DNA from: Rhinopomastus cyanomelas
Taxonomy: Eukaryota; Chordata; Aves; Bucerotiformes; Rhinopomastidae
Assembly: GCA_013400115.1 (NCBI GenBank)
Contig: VXBP01003670.1
Location: 287,605-351,604 of the forward strand
Length of the DNA stretch: 64,000 nucleotides
Direction: 5' to 3'
The position numbers were made by a program, and so were the translations under genes. Below the pieces are notes generated by a model. It was not told the origin of the DNA. It saw only the letters and a list, made by a program, of their open reading frames with translations, and did not search any database. Below are positions 36,161-46,756 of this stretch, piece after piece. How positions within the stretch are numbered: the first letter of the stretch is position 1; the number at the start of each line of letters is the position of its first letter.

Positions 36161-36675
36161 TTCCATTATCAATTAAAGAAGTGCAAGGGACTAAAATGTT
36201 TTGCAGTTTTATGTTCTGCTTCCTGCCGCACAGATCACACAGAATTCATAACAGATGTTGGACGTGCTATCAAAGTCCCATGAAAAGGAAGAGGCATTGA
36301 TCCTTGACCTCAGTAGTGTCTGAGAAAATGTCACTGCTTTCCCGTTGCTTTTTTACTGTCTAGTCCTCTCTTGTGTGCAGGTTTATTACAGGAACAGGTA
36401 CCGTATTGTGGAAGTGACAGCAAGTGAGAAACATAGGAGGGACCGCAGTGTGATGAGAATACGCAGCATTCAGGGGTCATTGCCCAGAATAAAAGACATT
36501 TACAGAAGCCTGAGTCTGTCAGTCTGTGTCAAAGTCTTACGCAGTTAATAAAAAGCCCTTCTGCAACCAGCCTTATTCCTGAGTCTCTGATCATAGACCA
36601 TTAAATTCAGTAGGTACTTTGTCATTTCTTTCATTAAACCTAGGATCGAGCTGTGGACGTTTACATCGCAGTTTT

Positions 36676-36768
36676 CATAGACTCACAGAATCATTAGGGA
36701 TTGGAAGGGACTTCAAACTCCCCCTGCAACAGCAGGATCACCTAGACCAAGTCACACAGGAACACACC
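36676..36768 (-). mobile_element. CR1 LINE tail (type A, about 90 bp)
   Basis: 'actcacagaatcattaggga', 'ccccctgcaacagcaggatc' and 'caagtcacacaggaacac'. Compared with other copies it lacks 'agatcatccagtccaatc' after 'gggacttcaaa'. Confidence 0.9.
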
Positions 36769-37884
36769 CTCTACTTTTTTTTCTGAAGTAATAAATAGGG
36801 TTATTATGAGCACTTTCTATCTCTCAGAAACATATAGAAGTTGCTATGACCTTCTAAATCTGATTTGAACAATGAAGAGAAGATCCCAACAGAAGATACA
36901 CTGAGCATGCACTAATATCTCAGTTTTACCAGATCTTGATAAAAGTAGATCTACCCAAAGGCCTGGGAGAACCAACACTTTAACCATCACCAAAACATAC
37001 AAAGCTGTGAATAAATCACCTCAAATATACCTGCAAACTGAAGGGAAAGGAGAAAACAGCCAGTGAAACTAATCCCTAAAGCTGATGATGGTGAAAGAAA
37101 AACTGTGAAGGTTAGTGGCACTAACACTCCAGATGATGAGGCAAAACAGGGATGTGTGATTTCATTAAAGCACATACTGGTAGCCCAGGAAAATTTGATT
37201 TTACAAAAAAAATCCAAATTAACTTTATTTCTGTTCATTGAATTAAATTGCAGAACTGTAATTGGCTTTGGAATTTCAACACAATTTAGCAATTCCACAG
37301 CAGTGCCATAGCTCACCTACCACATGCAGGATATTCTGCATAAAGTCATTGGAATTTCAGAACTGAAGCCAGGAAAATTAATTGTACTTTACATAATAAA
37401 TGATCTTCCAAAATGTAATGAACAATAATGATGAATTTTCAATTACTAATACACTGGCATTCTGAAAACTTTCTCAATCTTACAGTTGCTTACAAGGATT
37501 CCTGAGCAATTTGAAGGTTGTTGGAAAAGTAGCCAGCCAACTGCATCCCACAAACTCATTATTTCTCAGAATCTAATTTATGACTACAGTGCTGTTTAGA
37601 AACTTTGAGAAGTTTGGGAAAATCTGAAGAACTAAACTTTTAATTATCCCACTGAAAGGTACTGAAATTTTATTCCAAACAGTAAAACGTTAAAAGGAAA
37701 AAAAAAAAGGTGAAGAATGATCTGCCAGCCTGTGATCGCAGGAATTTAATCTACAGTCTTTGTGAGGTGGGCACCTGTAGCTCTAACAAGTCTATGTCTA
37801 TAGGTCTAACTGGATATGAAGCAATATGAACTAAGAAGTCTGGAAGCTACTCCTGTGCTTATTATAAGATTGGACTAAATCACA
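36769..37884. other. Unique non-coding DNA
   Basis: Opposing frames of 82 and 109 codons at 36987-37316 are unfamiliar. No repeat recognised. Confidence 0.4.
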
Positions 37885-38139
37885 GCATCACAGAATCACA
37901 GAACATTATGGGCTGGAAGGGACCTCAAAGGATCATCTAGTCCAATCCCCCTGCCACAGCAGGATCTCCTAGACCAAGTCACACAGGAACATAGCCAGGT
38001 GGGTCTCAGACATCTCCAGTGAAGGAGACTCCACAACTCCCCTAAGCAGCCCCTTCCAGTGCTCTGTCACCCTCACTGGGAAGAAGTTCCTTCTCATATA
38101 GTTGTGGAACCTCCTCTGTTCCAGCTGACGCTCATTGCT
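37885..38139 (-). mobile_element. CR1 LINE 3' end (tail type A)
   Basis: 'catcacagaatcacagaaca', 'atcatctagtccaatccccc' and 'gtgctctgtcaccctcactg', 5' truncated at 'ctctgttccagctgacgctc'. Confidence 0.93.
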
Positions 38140-38253
38140 AAATAGGATCTGAGCCAGAAACAGATTCTATTGCACAGAAAAAAACCAAAACACTAAACCA
38201 AAACCTAATCCTGGTCATTGAAATCACTTAGGATAGAGTGAGGGGAGTTTTGG

Positions 38254-38727
38254 CTCAGTACTGCGTCCAGCTTTGGAGCCCTCAATACAGGAAGGACATG
38301 GACCTTATGGAGTGGGTCCAGAGGGGGCTACGAAAATGATCACAGGGCTGGAGCCCCTCTGCTGCTAGGAAAGGCTGAGGGAGCTGGGGTTGTTCAGCCT
38401 GGAGAAGAGAAGGCTCTGGGGTGATCTGATAGTGACCTTCCAATCTCTGAAGGAGGCTACAAGAAAGCTGGAGAGGGGCTGTTTACAAAGGTCTGTAGTG
38501 ATAGGATGAGGGACAACGGTTTTACATTAGAGAAGAGTGGACTGAAATGGGATGTTACGAAGAAGTACTTTAGCAGGAGGAAGGGGTAAACACTGAAACA
38601 GGTGTCTAAGGCTCTGGGCAACCTGATCTAATTGAGGATGTCCCTGCTCCCTGCAGAGTAGTTGGACTAGATGACCTCTGAAGGTCCTTTCCAAGCTGGG
38701 CCACTCTATAATGCTATGATTCTATAA
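38254..38727 (+). mobile_element. CR1 LINE 3' fragment (tail near type E)
   Basis: Starts 'cagtactgcgtccagctttg'; ORF2 C-terminal region ('ggaaaggctgagggagctgg', 'tagtgataggatgagggaca'), then 'gttggactagatgacctctg' and 'tgctatgattctataa'. Several frame breaks. Confidence 0.9.
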
Positions 38728-39567
38728 AACCCCAAGCACTTTTATGATGCATTTAATCTCATCCTAAAGTCGATAACTAAATAGATCTGAATAGTTATTG
38801 ATGCTCTAAAAACACTAATTTATCTGTATTGAATCTAAAAAGAATCTGAGGTGACTTTATCTGTAAATGTTTGCAGTGTGGGTGTCTACTGTTAAGTAGT
38901 ATGAATCCTACCAGCCTGACCTGGGTATTTTTTATTCTTCTTTAATGTTGTGGCAGATACTGCAAGGAAAGTAAGAAATACATTTGATATGAGGGAAGCC
39001 ATTGAGCAGATCATGCCTTGCTCTTGTAAGACACAGAAGTTACAGATAGATGAAAAGAACTCACACCTGCACCTCACTCAAAGTACTCAGTAGTCTCCAA
39101 AGGAGAAAGGAAAAAGACATTGAAGATCAATGAGGTCTGAGGTTCCTGCACTGTGCTCCCATCTTCATTCAAAAGACAAACTGCACCTTCGGAAGCATCA
39201 GCTATATTTTAAAAAGCAATCTGTCTTTCCTTGTTTGTTTCTAACCTTAAGTCTTCTTCTTCCACGTACAACTTTTAACAGAGGAGGCTACCAGCACAGT
39301 GCAGTCAGTAATTAGCATGGGAGAGCAGAATGGGAATGGTACAAGCACAGACAATCATTGCTCTCTATAGTGAGAAACATAAGTATGATCATAGTCAAAT
39401 TGGCTCCAAGAAAGCAACTCGAATGCCCCAAATGACACTTGAGATAAAAAATACAAGAAGAAATTTTCAGGTTTTGCTTGAGGTGGGTTTGTGGTTGTAT
39501 GTACCCGTTCTGCACAGAGGCCAGATTCTATTGCTGCAACTGTATAACTCAATGCGTGACAGGGATA
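38728..39567. other. Unique non-coding DNA
   Basis: No feature recognised. Confidence 0.4.
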
Positions 39568-39908
39568 TCACAGAATTCTTGAGGCTGGAAAAGATATCTA
39601 AGAGCATCAAGCACAACCAATGACCTAACATTACCACATCAGCCAGACCTAAGGGCCACATCCTTAAACACCTCCAGGCATGAGGACTCCACCCCTGCCC
39701 TGGGCAGTTCATTCCAGTGTCTGATCGCCTTTCCCATGAGGAAGTGCTTCCTAACACCTGATCTAACCCTTCCCTGACAGCTTCAGGTCCTGCCCTCTCA
39801 TCCTGTCCCTAGTTACCCTGGAAAATAACCTGACCCCCATCTGACTTCAATGTCCCTTCAGGTAGTTGTAGAGAGGGAAAACGTTCTCCCCGAGTCTTCT
39901 CTTCTCCA
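39568..39908 (-). mobile_element. CR1 LINE fragment (tail type D)
   Basis: 'tcacagaattcttgaggctg', 'gacctaacattaccacatca' and 'gaggaagtgcttcctaacac', ending near 'gagtcttctcttctccagg'. Confidence 0.9.
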
Positions 39909-40301
39909 GGAAGAATATAAAGAGAATTTGGCCACTTTTAACTTTCTTCAGCACACATTTGTCTTCCCCCATTTATTTCTGACTAAACCTCTCTTAACAT
40001 AGTTACTCTTAAAAGTTTTGCACATACATCTGCTCTTGCACATGTACCCTCTAAGAATTGTGACCAGGGTAGCCTCCACTAGCTAACAAGCTGCCACTGT
40101 GCACTTTTTGTTCTTCTTGCCTTCTGAAACATGTTTTTAAAAATAATGCTTAAAATACAGCAACAAAAACTAATACAGTTGATGCAGAGCTTCGAGAGCC
40201 CAGTGCAGCTACTCTTGAAATCAGGTTAGTCTCTTCACAGTGTGTATGATAACTCTACAGACTTGCAGGCTTCCCACCGTTCCTCAAAGTCTGGTATCTT
40301 A
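39909..40301. other. Unique spacer
   Basis: No feature recognised. Confidence 0.4.
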
Positions 40302-40360
40302 TAGGCCAGACTTTAGGATCTTAGAGGTGTTTTCCAGCCTCAATAATTCTGTCATTCAGT
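40302..40360 (+). mobile_element. CR1 LINE tail scrap (type D)
   Basis: 'aggatcttagaggtgttttc' and 'cagcctcaataattctgtca'. Confidence 0.8.
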
Positions 40361-41111
40361 GATCTAGAATGCAAAGGTTTCAACTTTTTAACTTGTTTAA
40401 GTGTTTTTGTGATAAATACTAAGGAAATCTTGGACAGATCTCTTTAGTTGTACAGTTATTCTGTTTTCTAGCCAAGCCTCGTGTGGTCTTCAGCCTCATG
40501 GTTTTGCAAAGACAGACATGACATGTGAACAGATAATTGGTTTAAAATAATTGTTTGCCCTAGCCAGAGCACAGCAAAAGAACATTCCCCCCCGCAATGA
40601 CACAGCTCCTCTTGACAACCGAGGATGGTGGACACGGGTACTGGTGTCTTTTATATGACAATGTGCATGACAGCAGCCAGGGGAAATCAGGCTTCAAGTG
40701 AACGTGAGTTGCCCTGAGCTGTCACTGTCAGATGAAAGTAACTGTGCTAATCTCCAGTCTCAAGTATGCTTCAATATTTTGAGAGAGATGAATTTAGAGA
40801 ATTTTTAGTAGTAACCATCAAAAAAGGAATAGAAATTAAATGAACCAGCACATTCAAAAGCCGTGGGCTAGGGAGTCTAAAAATAGGCTTGAACTGCTGT
40901 CACTTCATTTTCTAAATATTTAAATTAGCTTAGCAATATATAAATAAATTCAGTTCCAATACTGTAATCTTGAGCAAAATTCAAAAACTGAGTTGAAATA
41001 CAATCAAATGAAAGTGTGCTGTGTGTTCCTAATAAAATAATGAATAGGCTTAAGGCACAGGAATACAGCTACCAAAAAGGAAGACCTCCCGATTTATTTC
41101 TTTGTCATCGT
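40361..41111. other. Unique AT-rich DNA
   Basis: No gene or repeat recognised. Confidence 0.45.
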
Positions 41112-41692
41112 GCACTGTGGCATGGCACAAGAAGGCAAATGGCATCCTGGCCGGTATTAGAAACTGTGTGTCCAGCAGGAGTGGGGAGATGATTGTCCCT
41201 TTCCATTCAGCACCGGGGAGGCCACACCTTTTGAGTATTGGGTCCAGTTTTGGGCACCTGAGTACAAGGGAGACACTGAGGGCAGTGAAGCTGGTAAAGG
41301 GCCTGGAGAAGAAATCTTACAAGGAGAGATTGAAAGAGTTGGGACTGTTTAGTTTGAGGAAGAAGAGGTTAAGGAGTAACCTCATTGCTCTCTACAACCA
41401 TCTGAAAGGACGCTGTAGAGATGTTGGTGCTGGTCTCTTCCCAAGGGTAGTTAGTGACAGAACCAGAGGGAAGGGCTTCAAGCTTCAACAGACTGGATAT
41501 CAAGAAGAAATTCTTCACGGAGAGAGTGGTCAGGCACTGGAATGGTTGAGTCCCCATCCCTGGATGTGTTAGTCGCTTGGAGGTAGTGTTAGGGGATCTG
41601 ATTTACGAGTGAACTTGTAGAGTAGGGTTGATGGTTGGACTTGATGATCCCAGGGGTCTTTTCCAATCTGAATGAGTCTATTATTCTATGAA
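41112..41692 (+). mobile_element. CR1 LINE 3' fragment (tail type C)
   Basis: ORF2 remnant open at 41102-41572 with KKANGILAGIRNCVSSRSGEM, YKERLKELGLFSLRKKRLRSN and LIALYNHLKG, then the 3' UTR 'gggttgatggttggacttga' and a decayed tail 'tctattattctatg'. 5' truncated. Confidence 0.93.
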
Positions 41693-42492
41693 TCAACAGT
41701 CATGCTTAATTAATGTTATGGAAGAAAAGTTGAAGGCTCACAGAGACATTCCCAGCCCATCTTTTCTGACTATGTTTGCTTCTGATCCCCCTCACTGGCA
41801 TGTGCAACTTGTTCAGAAAGTGATGCCATAGTTAATATATTAAAAGCTTTAAAGCCTATCTTCAAACATAAAAGCTTTACAATCTCTACTCTGATTGTTT
41901 CTTGCAAGATGGATTATTCAGGTACAAGATTATGACCTTTCATCTAAGTTTTTCATAATAAGTGCAGTAGTTTGAAATAACGTTCTTGCACAGTGTTTCA
42001 GGGAACCGTAATTGCAGGCACTCAGAACAGACAGAACAAAATGTTCCTGTAGCTGGCTGTGACACAATTGAAATTCTAATTTTAAATGAGGTCAGAACAC
42101 GTAAGACAGCACGTGGAAGTCGATGCAGTCACTTCTATGTGACTAATTCAAATACTAACTCGACCAGTAATTTTTATAACAATTCATAACGAGAAAGTCA
42201 ATCACTCACTTTCCAATGTTTGATGAGGTTTGTGGCAATTATTTGTCTTAATAAGATCTTTCAGCTTTTTTTCCCCAGTAGACTATTGATTAACAATAAG
42301 GGACCACTTAAAAGAAAAACGTAATTATCCTGAAGTGCAAAATACACTTTCCTCCCCATTTCTACTCCAATTTGTCACTAAAAATAACATATCTATTTCT
42401 ACACATGTTCTTTCTTATTCTATTAGAAAAAATATTTTTAAATATCAATTAAAGTACTTTAAATTGTTACTCTGAATCTCTACAATAAAGCT
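41693..42492. other. Unique AT-rich DNA
   Basis: No gene or repeat recognised. Confidence 0.45.
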
Positions 42493-42691
42493 TTCATAGA
42501 ATCATAGAATCATTCAGGTTGGAAAAGACCCTTGGGATCATCAAGTCCAACCATCAACCCTACTCTACAAGTTCACCCCTAAACCAGATCCCCAAACGTT
42601 ACATCTAAGTGACTTTTAAACACATCAAGGGGTAGTGACTCAGCCAGCACCCTGGGCAGCCAAGGGTGGGCTCTCTACAACTATCTGAAAG
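42493..42691 (-). mobile_element. CR1 LINE 3' end (tail type C) with a short inverted 5' piece
   Basis: 42493-42662 is a clean minus-strand type C end ('tcatagaatcatagaatcat', 'gacccttgggatcatcaagt') to 'ccctgggcagc'. Immediately after, 42667-42691 'gggctctctacaactatctg' is CR1 in the opposite (plus) orientation, from further upstream in ORF2. This resembles a 5' inversion. Confidence 0.88.
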
Positions 42692-44360
42692 CTTTAAAAT
42701 GTTTTTTACTCCTTCTTTAAGAAAAATACAGTAAAGATTTTTAAAGTTCTCTGAAGTAGGATCTCCTTCTGTGGATGGAGCTGCACTACCTGCAGAAGTT
42801 TCTTGCCTCCATCCTGTCTTTCAGCTCTTAGGGTGACGCCCCTTCTGCTTTGCAGGATGGAGGAACAGCATGAAGCTTTCAGTTCCATACCAGATAAAAT
42901 CAGCCAGGTGCCCTCAAAATACCTGTGTACCCTGCCTGCAAGGGCCAAGGAAAACCATGTCCATTATCTCTCTTTACTGGAAGAGGTAAGGACATGTTAA
43001 CCTGTGACTGAAACTGCTGTGGGGCAGAAGGAGGTGAAGCAACTGCTATATATTCCAGGCACCACTGCTTACAAATGGAAAACCATACCCTCACCATAGG
43101 CTCCTAAATCTAAACCTTGGTAATCAAGTTCTAATCTGCAGTAATTGGTTTCAGTAAGAATTGCTGAACATGCTGCACATCTGAAAAGACTATGTATAAG
43201 GAGGGCGGTAATAATGTTGTCCACCATCAGCTGACTCAATACAGTCTGTTAAATGGATTCTCAATTTTCTGTGGCTAAGGTACTCATTGAGACTTCTTCT
43301 ACAGTCAGTGAAGGGAAACAGACACTTCCAAAAGTAATAAAAATAATAATAACAAATATAATTCATTCTCTGTTACGAGAGGTTTCTAACGCAGGCGATT
43401 CAACCTTTGGAGCTACTTTTCTGTCAGTCAGAAAACAACTACTAGCGTAGAAAGAATTTAAGTCTGACAAAAGGAACCCCAACACAAATTTACCGTGCGT
43501 AACTGATATTTTTAAAATTACTCGGTTAAGTTAATATCACATGGACACTGCATGTTATTTCACACCTCAAAATCCAGTGTGTATTACAAAAGAAATCCAT
43601 TTTGAAAGCCACATTTTGGCTATTCCTATTAGTGTGTTTCAGAAAGAGACTTTAAAACTTCAACACCACAACATCCCAACTCTTTATTTTTTAACTTAAA
43701 GGCAGAGTTTTCAATAAATTCTCAACCCGAGGATGTAATTAGTCCCTTTTTTCTCTAGTGCTGCTCTCTGTATCAACGAGATTTTGATCGCTCAGCTAAG
43801 GACTTTTGCCTTACTCACTCCAGTTCTCTACTACATCATGCAGGAATTAGTGTCTTGGCAAAGATAACACGGGATACTGGTTGGAACGTAAAGATGCGAT
43901 CAAGAATTCACTGACAGCAGGTTTTATGGGGGTCTGACTGATACCATTTTAGACCTATTTTTCACAAAATAAATTATACTCTGAGATAAGCAAAACCAGT
44001 GAAAAGTAAATCTCTCCTTGACATGTTTTGGAATTGTCAGCTGGACAACTTCTTTGTTTAACTGCTGTTTAAGATGGCTTTTTTTTTTTTAACAGACTTA
44101 CTTGGTAGTTAAAAAAAAAACCAACTGATTAAATACTAGGCACTGAGCTAAGATTTTCTGTATTACTTTAGGTAGCTACTGCATCTTTCTAAATCATTTA
44201 GAGTTTTGAATGGTGACTGCATATCCTCTTGATGAAAACAAGTTCATACTCTCGTCATAAGATGAATTTTTGTAATCTGTACAGTCCATCACATAATTAA
44301 TCACTTCAATAGCCCTTTTGTATCGACATCCAGGAATGTTTTCCCAAAGTATGGATGATA
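42692..44360. other. Unique non-coding DNA
   Basis: 1.7 kb without recognised genes or repeats. Frames of 65-80 codons on both strands near 42700-43100 are unfamiliar. Confidence 0.4.
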
Positions 44361-44518
44361 CAGGCTGCCCAGAATGGCTGTGTAGATTCCCTCTCCGGAC
44401 ACATTCAAAACCTGCCTGGGTGTGCAGTCCACTCTAGGGGATCTTGCTGTACCAGTGGGGTTGGGCTAGATGACAACCAGAGGTTCCTTCCAACCACTAT
44501 CATTCTATGATCCTATGA
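44361..44518 (+). mobile_element. CR1 LINE 3' end (near type E)
   Basis: 'caggctgcccagaatggctg', 'ggggatcttgctgtaccagt', 'gttgggctagatgacaacca' and 'attctatgatcctatga'. Confidence 0.9.
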
Positions 44519-44664
44519 AAATCTAAATCTCTCAATTACGTGTGGAAAGGTTGAAGAAATACTACAAATAGAAAATTATCTCTAAATATTTGGTATGATT
44601 TGAAACACTGGATTTTGAATTTCTGTAAACGTCAGGGTTTCATTTGCAAAATCATGAGATGGCA

Positions 44665-45130
44665 GTAGAGGGGGAGAATCTCCTCCATTGGTCTGATGGT
44701 CACACTTCTCTTGATGCAGCCCAGGATAGGGTTGATTTTCTGCCCTCTGAGCACACACTGTTGGATCACATCTGGCTTTTCACCCACCACTTTCCCAAGT
44801 CCTCCTCCTCAGGGCTTTTCTCAATCACATCATCCGTTAGCCTTGTGTTGATATTGAAGATCGCCCCAATTCATGTGCAGGACCTTGCATCTGGGGCTTG
44901 TGAACTTGCAGGACTTGTGAACCCCATGATGTTCACACCAGTTCTCTTGTCAAGCTTGACCACATCCCTCTGAATAGCATCCTGTCCTCAGATGTGTCAA
45001 CCTCACTGCTGGGCTTGGTGTAACCTGTAAACTTGCTGAGGATCCACTCAATCCTGCTGTCTGCTTGGTGTCACTGATGAAGATATTAAACAGCACTGGT
45101 CTCAGCACAGACCCCCAAGGGACACGACTA
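44665..45130 (-). mobile_element. CR1 LINE internal ORF2 (RT) fragment, no tail
   Basis: Antisense ORF2 upstream of the usual C-terminal piece. Reading minus, codons near 45070-45120 give VPWGSVLRPVLFNIFI, a conserved RT block. The catalytic FADD position (antisense near 45035) reads FTGY-like, so the active site is destroyed. It ends at left in 'gatggtcacacttctcttga', the segment antisense to the MTMSQQ-type region. No 3' UTR is attached, unusual for a 3'-primed element. Confidence 0.85.
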
Positions 45131-46265
45131 GTCACCTATCTCCATCTGGTTCCTATTTAGTTTTTTCTCATCTGTTGTTAAGGTATATATATGTATGTGT
45201 GCACTTAAAATTCTTCTTAGCTTAATTTTGGTGAAAGAAATGTGCGCCTCATCACTCCTCCGAGTCTGTGATGTCTGAAAACAAGTGAATTTCAAAAGTG
45301 GAGTAAAACACAATTTACAACCCTCAGCCTGCCCTAGCATCCAACCTTTTCTCTGTCTGTCTTTTGAAAGAACTTGCCTCTTTTCTCTGCTGATGTATAA
45401 ATTTGCACAAAACAGGGATAAACTGCCTGAGCTTTGATCCTGCCCATGTGGGCACTGCTGATCCAGTTGCCAGATCACAGCCCAGCTGACTAAGCACAGT
45501 AAACAATGAACTGACTGACTGTCACTGATCTCTGTGGGTGTTTTGCCTTAATAAAACAGCGCCCTGAGGTGATTGAATCAGATCTCCAAGTACAAAAGAA
45601 AAAAAAAAAGCCTTTCTGAGGCTGCTAATTGTTTTCTGCTTTCAATATTTGAAATATATAATTTTTCTTCTAACTACAGAAAGGGCAAAGAAAACTAAAA
45701 TACTTTTATTCCAAAGGGAAGAGACCATTCCATTTGTTTGGGAATAATTTTTCCTATCTAGTTTCATTGTTTTCAATACTTTATACAATGATGATTTTAA
45801 AAAGTAAAGAAAGAAACAGAAGGGAGCAATTAATTATTAAATCTGCTAGCAATATGGTTTGTGGCTTGGTTTGGTCCGGCGTCACTTCTATGCTCCTTGG
45901 TTGGTTTGCAGGTATCAAGAGGAGTGGTATCAATGCAGCTAACTGAAGGCTGCCCTGAACACTGTCAAATTCTATGGCAATATTTTGACACTTGTAAAAA
46001 CATTTGATTTAAACAAATTTTTATGCATTATTTCATAATAAGAATAATCAACAAACTGAACAGATCTTTGTTGGGTCAGATTCATCTAGAAGTGATTAAG
46101 ATGGACAAAACATAAGTTGCATGGGTCATCTGAATTTTTCATGATCACTTCTCTAGTTGCTCCAGATGTATTTTTTAGTTTTCCTTTACTCCTCCTACTT
46201 GTACTGTGAGACAGAAGGAAAAATGGGCCTTATAAAGAAGAAAAAAATGTATTTAAGTTTTTTAG
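45131..46265. other. Unique AT-rich DNA
   Basis: No gene recognised. The 116-codon minus frame at 45128-45478 has no known motif. There is a poly-A run at 45597-45609. Confidence 0.4.
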
Positions 46266-46756
46266 TTGGATCAGCATCAGAAGGACATAGAACTCCTGAT
46301 GGTGTCCAGAGGAGAGCAACTCAAATAATCAGAGGGCTGGAGCACCTCCCCTGTGAGGACAGACTGAGCAAACTGTGGTTGTTCAGCCTGGAGAAGAGGA
46401 GGCTCCCAGGTGACCTTCAAGCAGCTTTCTAATCCCTGAAGGGGACTACCCCTCCCTGGGGGTGGTCTTTTGACATAGGTGTTCAGCAAGAGGCCAAGGG
46501 AAAAGGGTTCCAGACTCGAAGAGGGCAGATTGAGTTGGACATGAGGAACAAATTCTTTCCTGTGAGTGTGGTGAGATGCTGGAACAGGTTGCCCAGGGAA
46601 GTTGTGTCTGCTCCATCCCTGGCAGTTTTGAAGGCCAGGCTGAATGGGGTCCTGAGTAACCTGGTCTAGTGAAGGTGTCCCTGCCTCTGCAGCAGGTTTG
46701 GAACTAGGTGATCATGAAAGTCCCTTCCAACCCCAACCATTCTGTGATTCTATGAT
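46266..46756 (+). mobile_element. CR1 LINE 3' fragment (tail type F)
   Basis: 'gatcagcatcagaaggacat', 'gggctggagcacctcccctg', ORF2 end 'agtaacctggtctagtgaag', 3' UTR 'gtgtccctgcctctgcagca' and tail 'ccattctgtgattctatga'. The frame is broken near 46430. Confidence 0.93.

Larger units (their letters stand above)
32405..36675. other. Unique DNA, CR1-free for 4.3 kb
   Basis: The second-longest repeat-poor interval. It contains the longest non-CR1 open frame (34013-34570), a pyrimidine run at 35368-35406 and a CpG-rich segment at about 35640-36160. No exon could be assigned. Confidence 0.45.

Noticed and set aside
32405..36675. LTR retrotransposon or endogenous retrovirus in the CR1-free tract
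   Set aside because: No paired long terminal repeats, primer-binding site, or gag/pol-like translation seen.
37063..37311. 82-codon frame with a hydrophilic start
   Set aside because: Briefly looked exon-like, but it overlaps a longer minus frame and carries no motif or splice context I can support.
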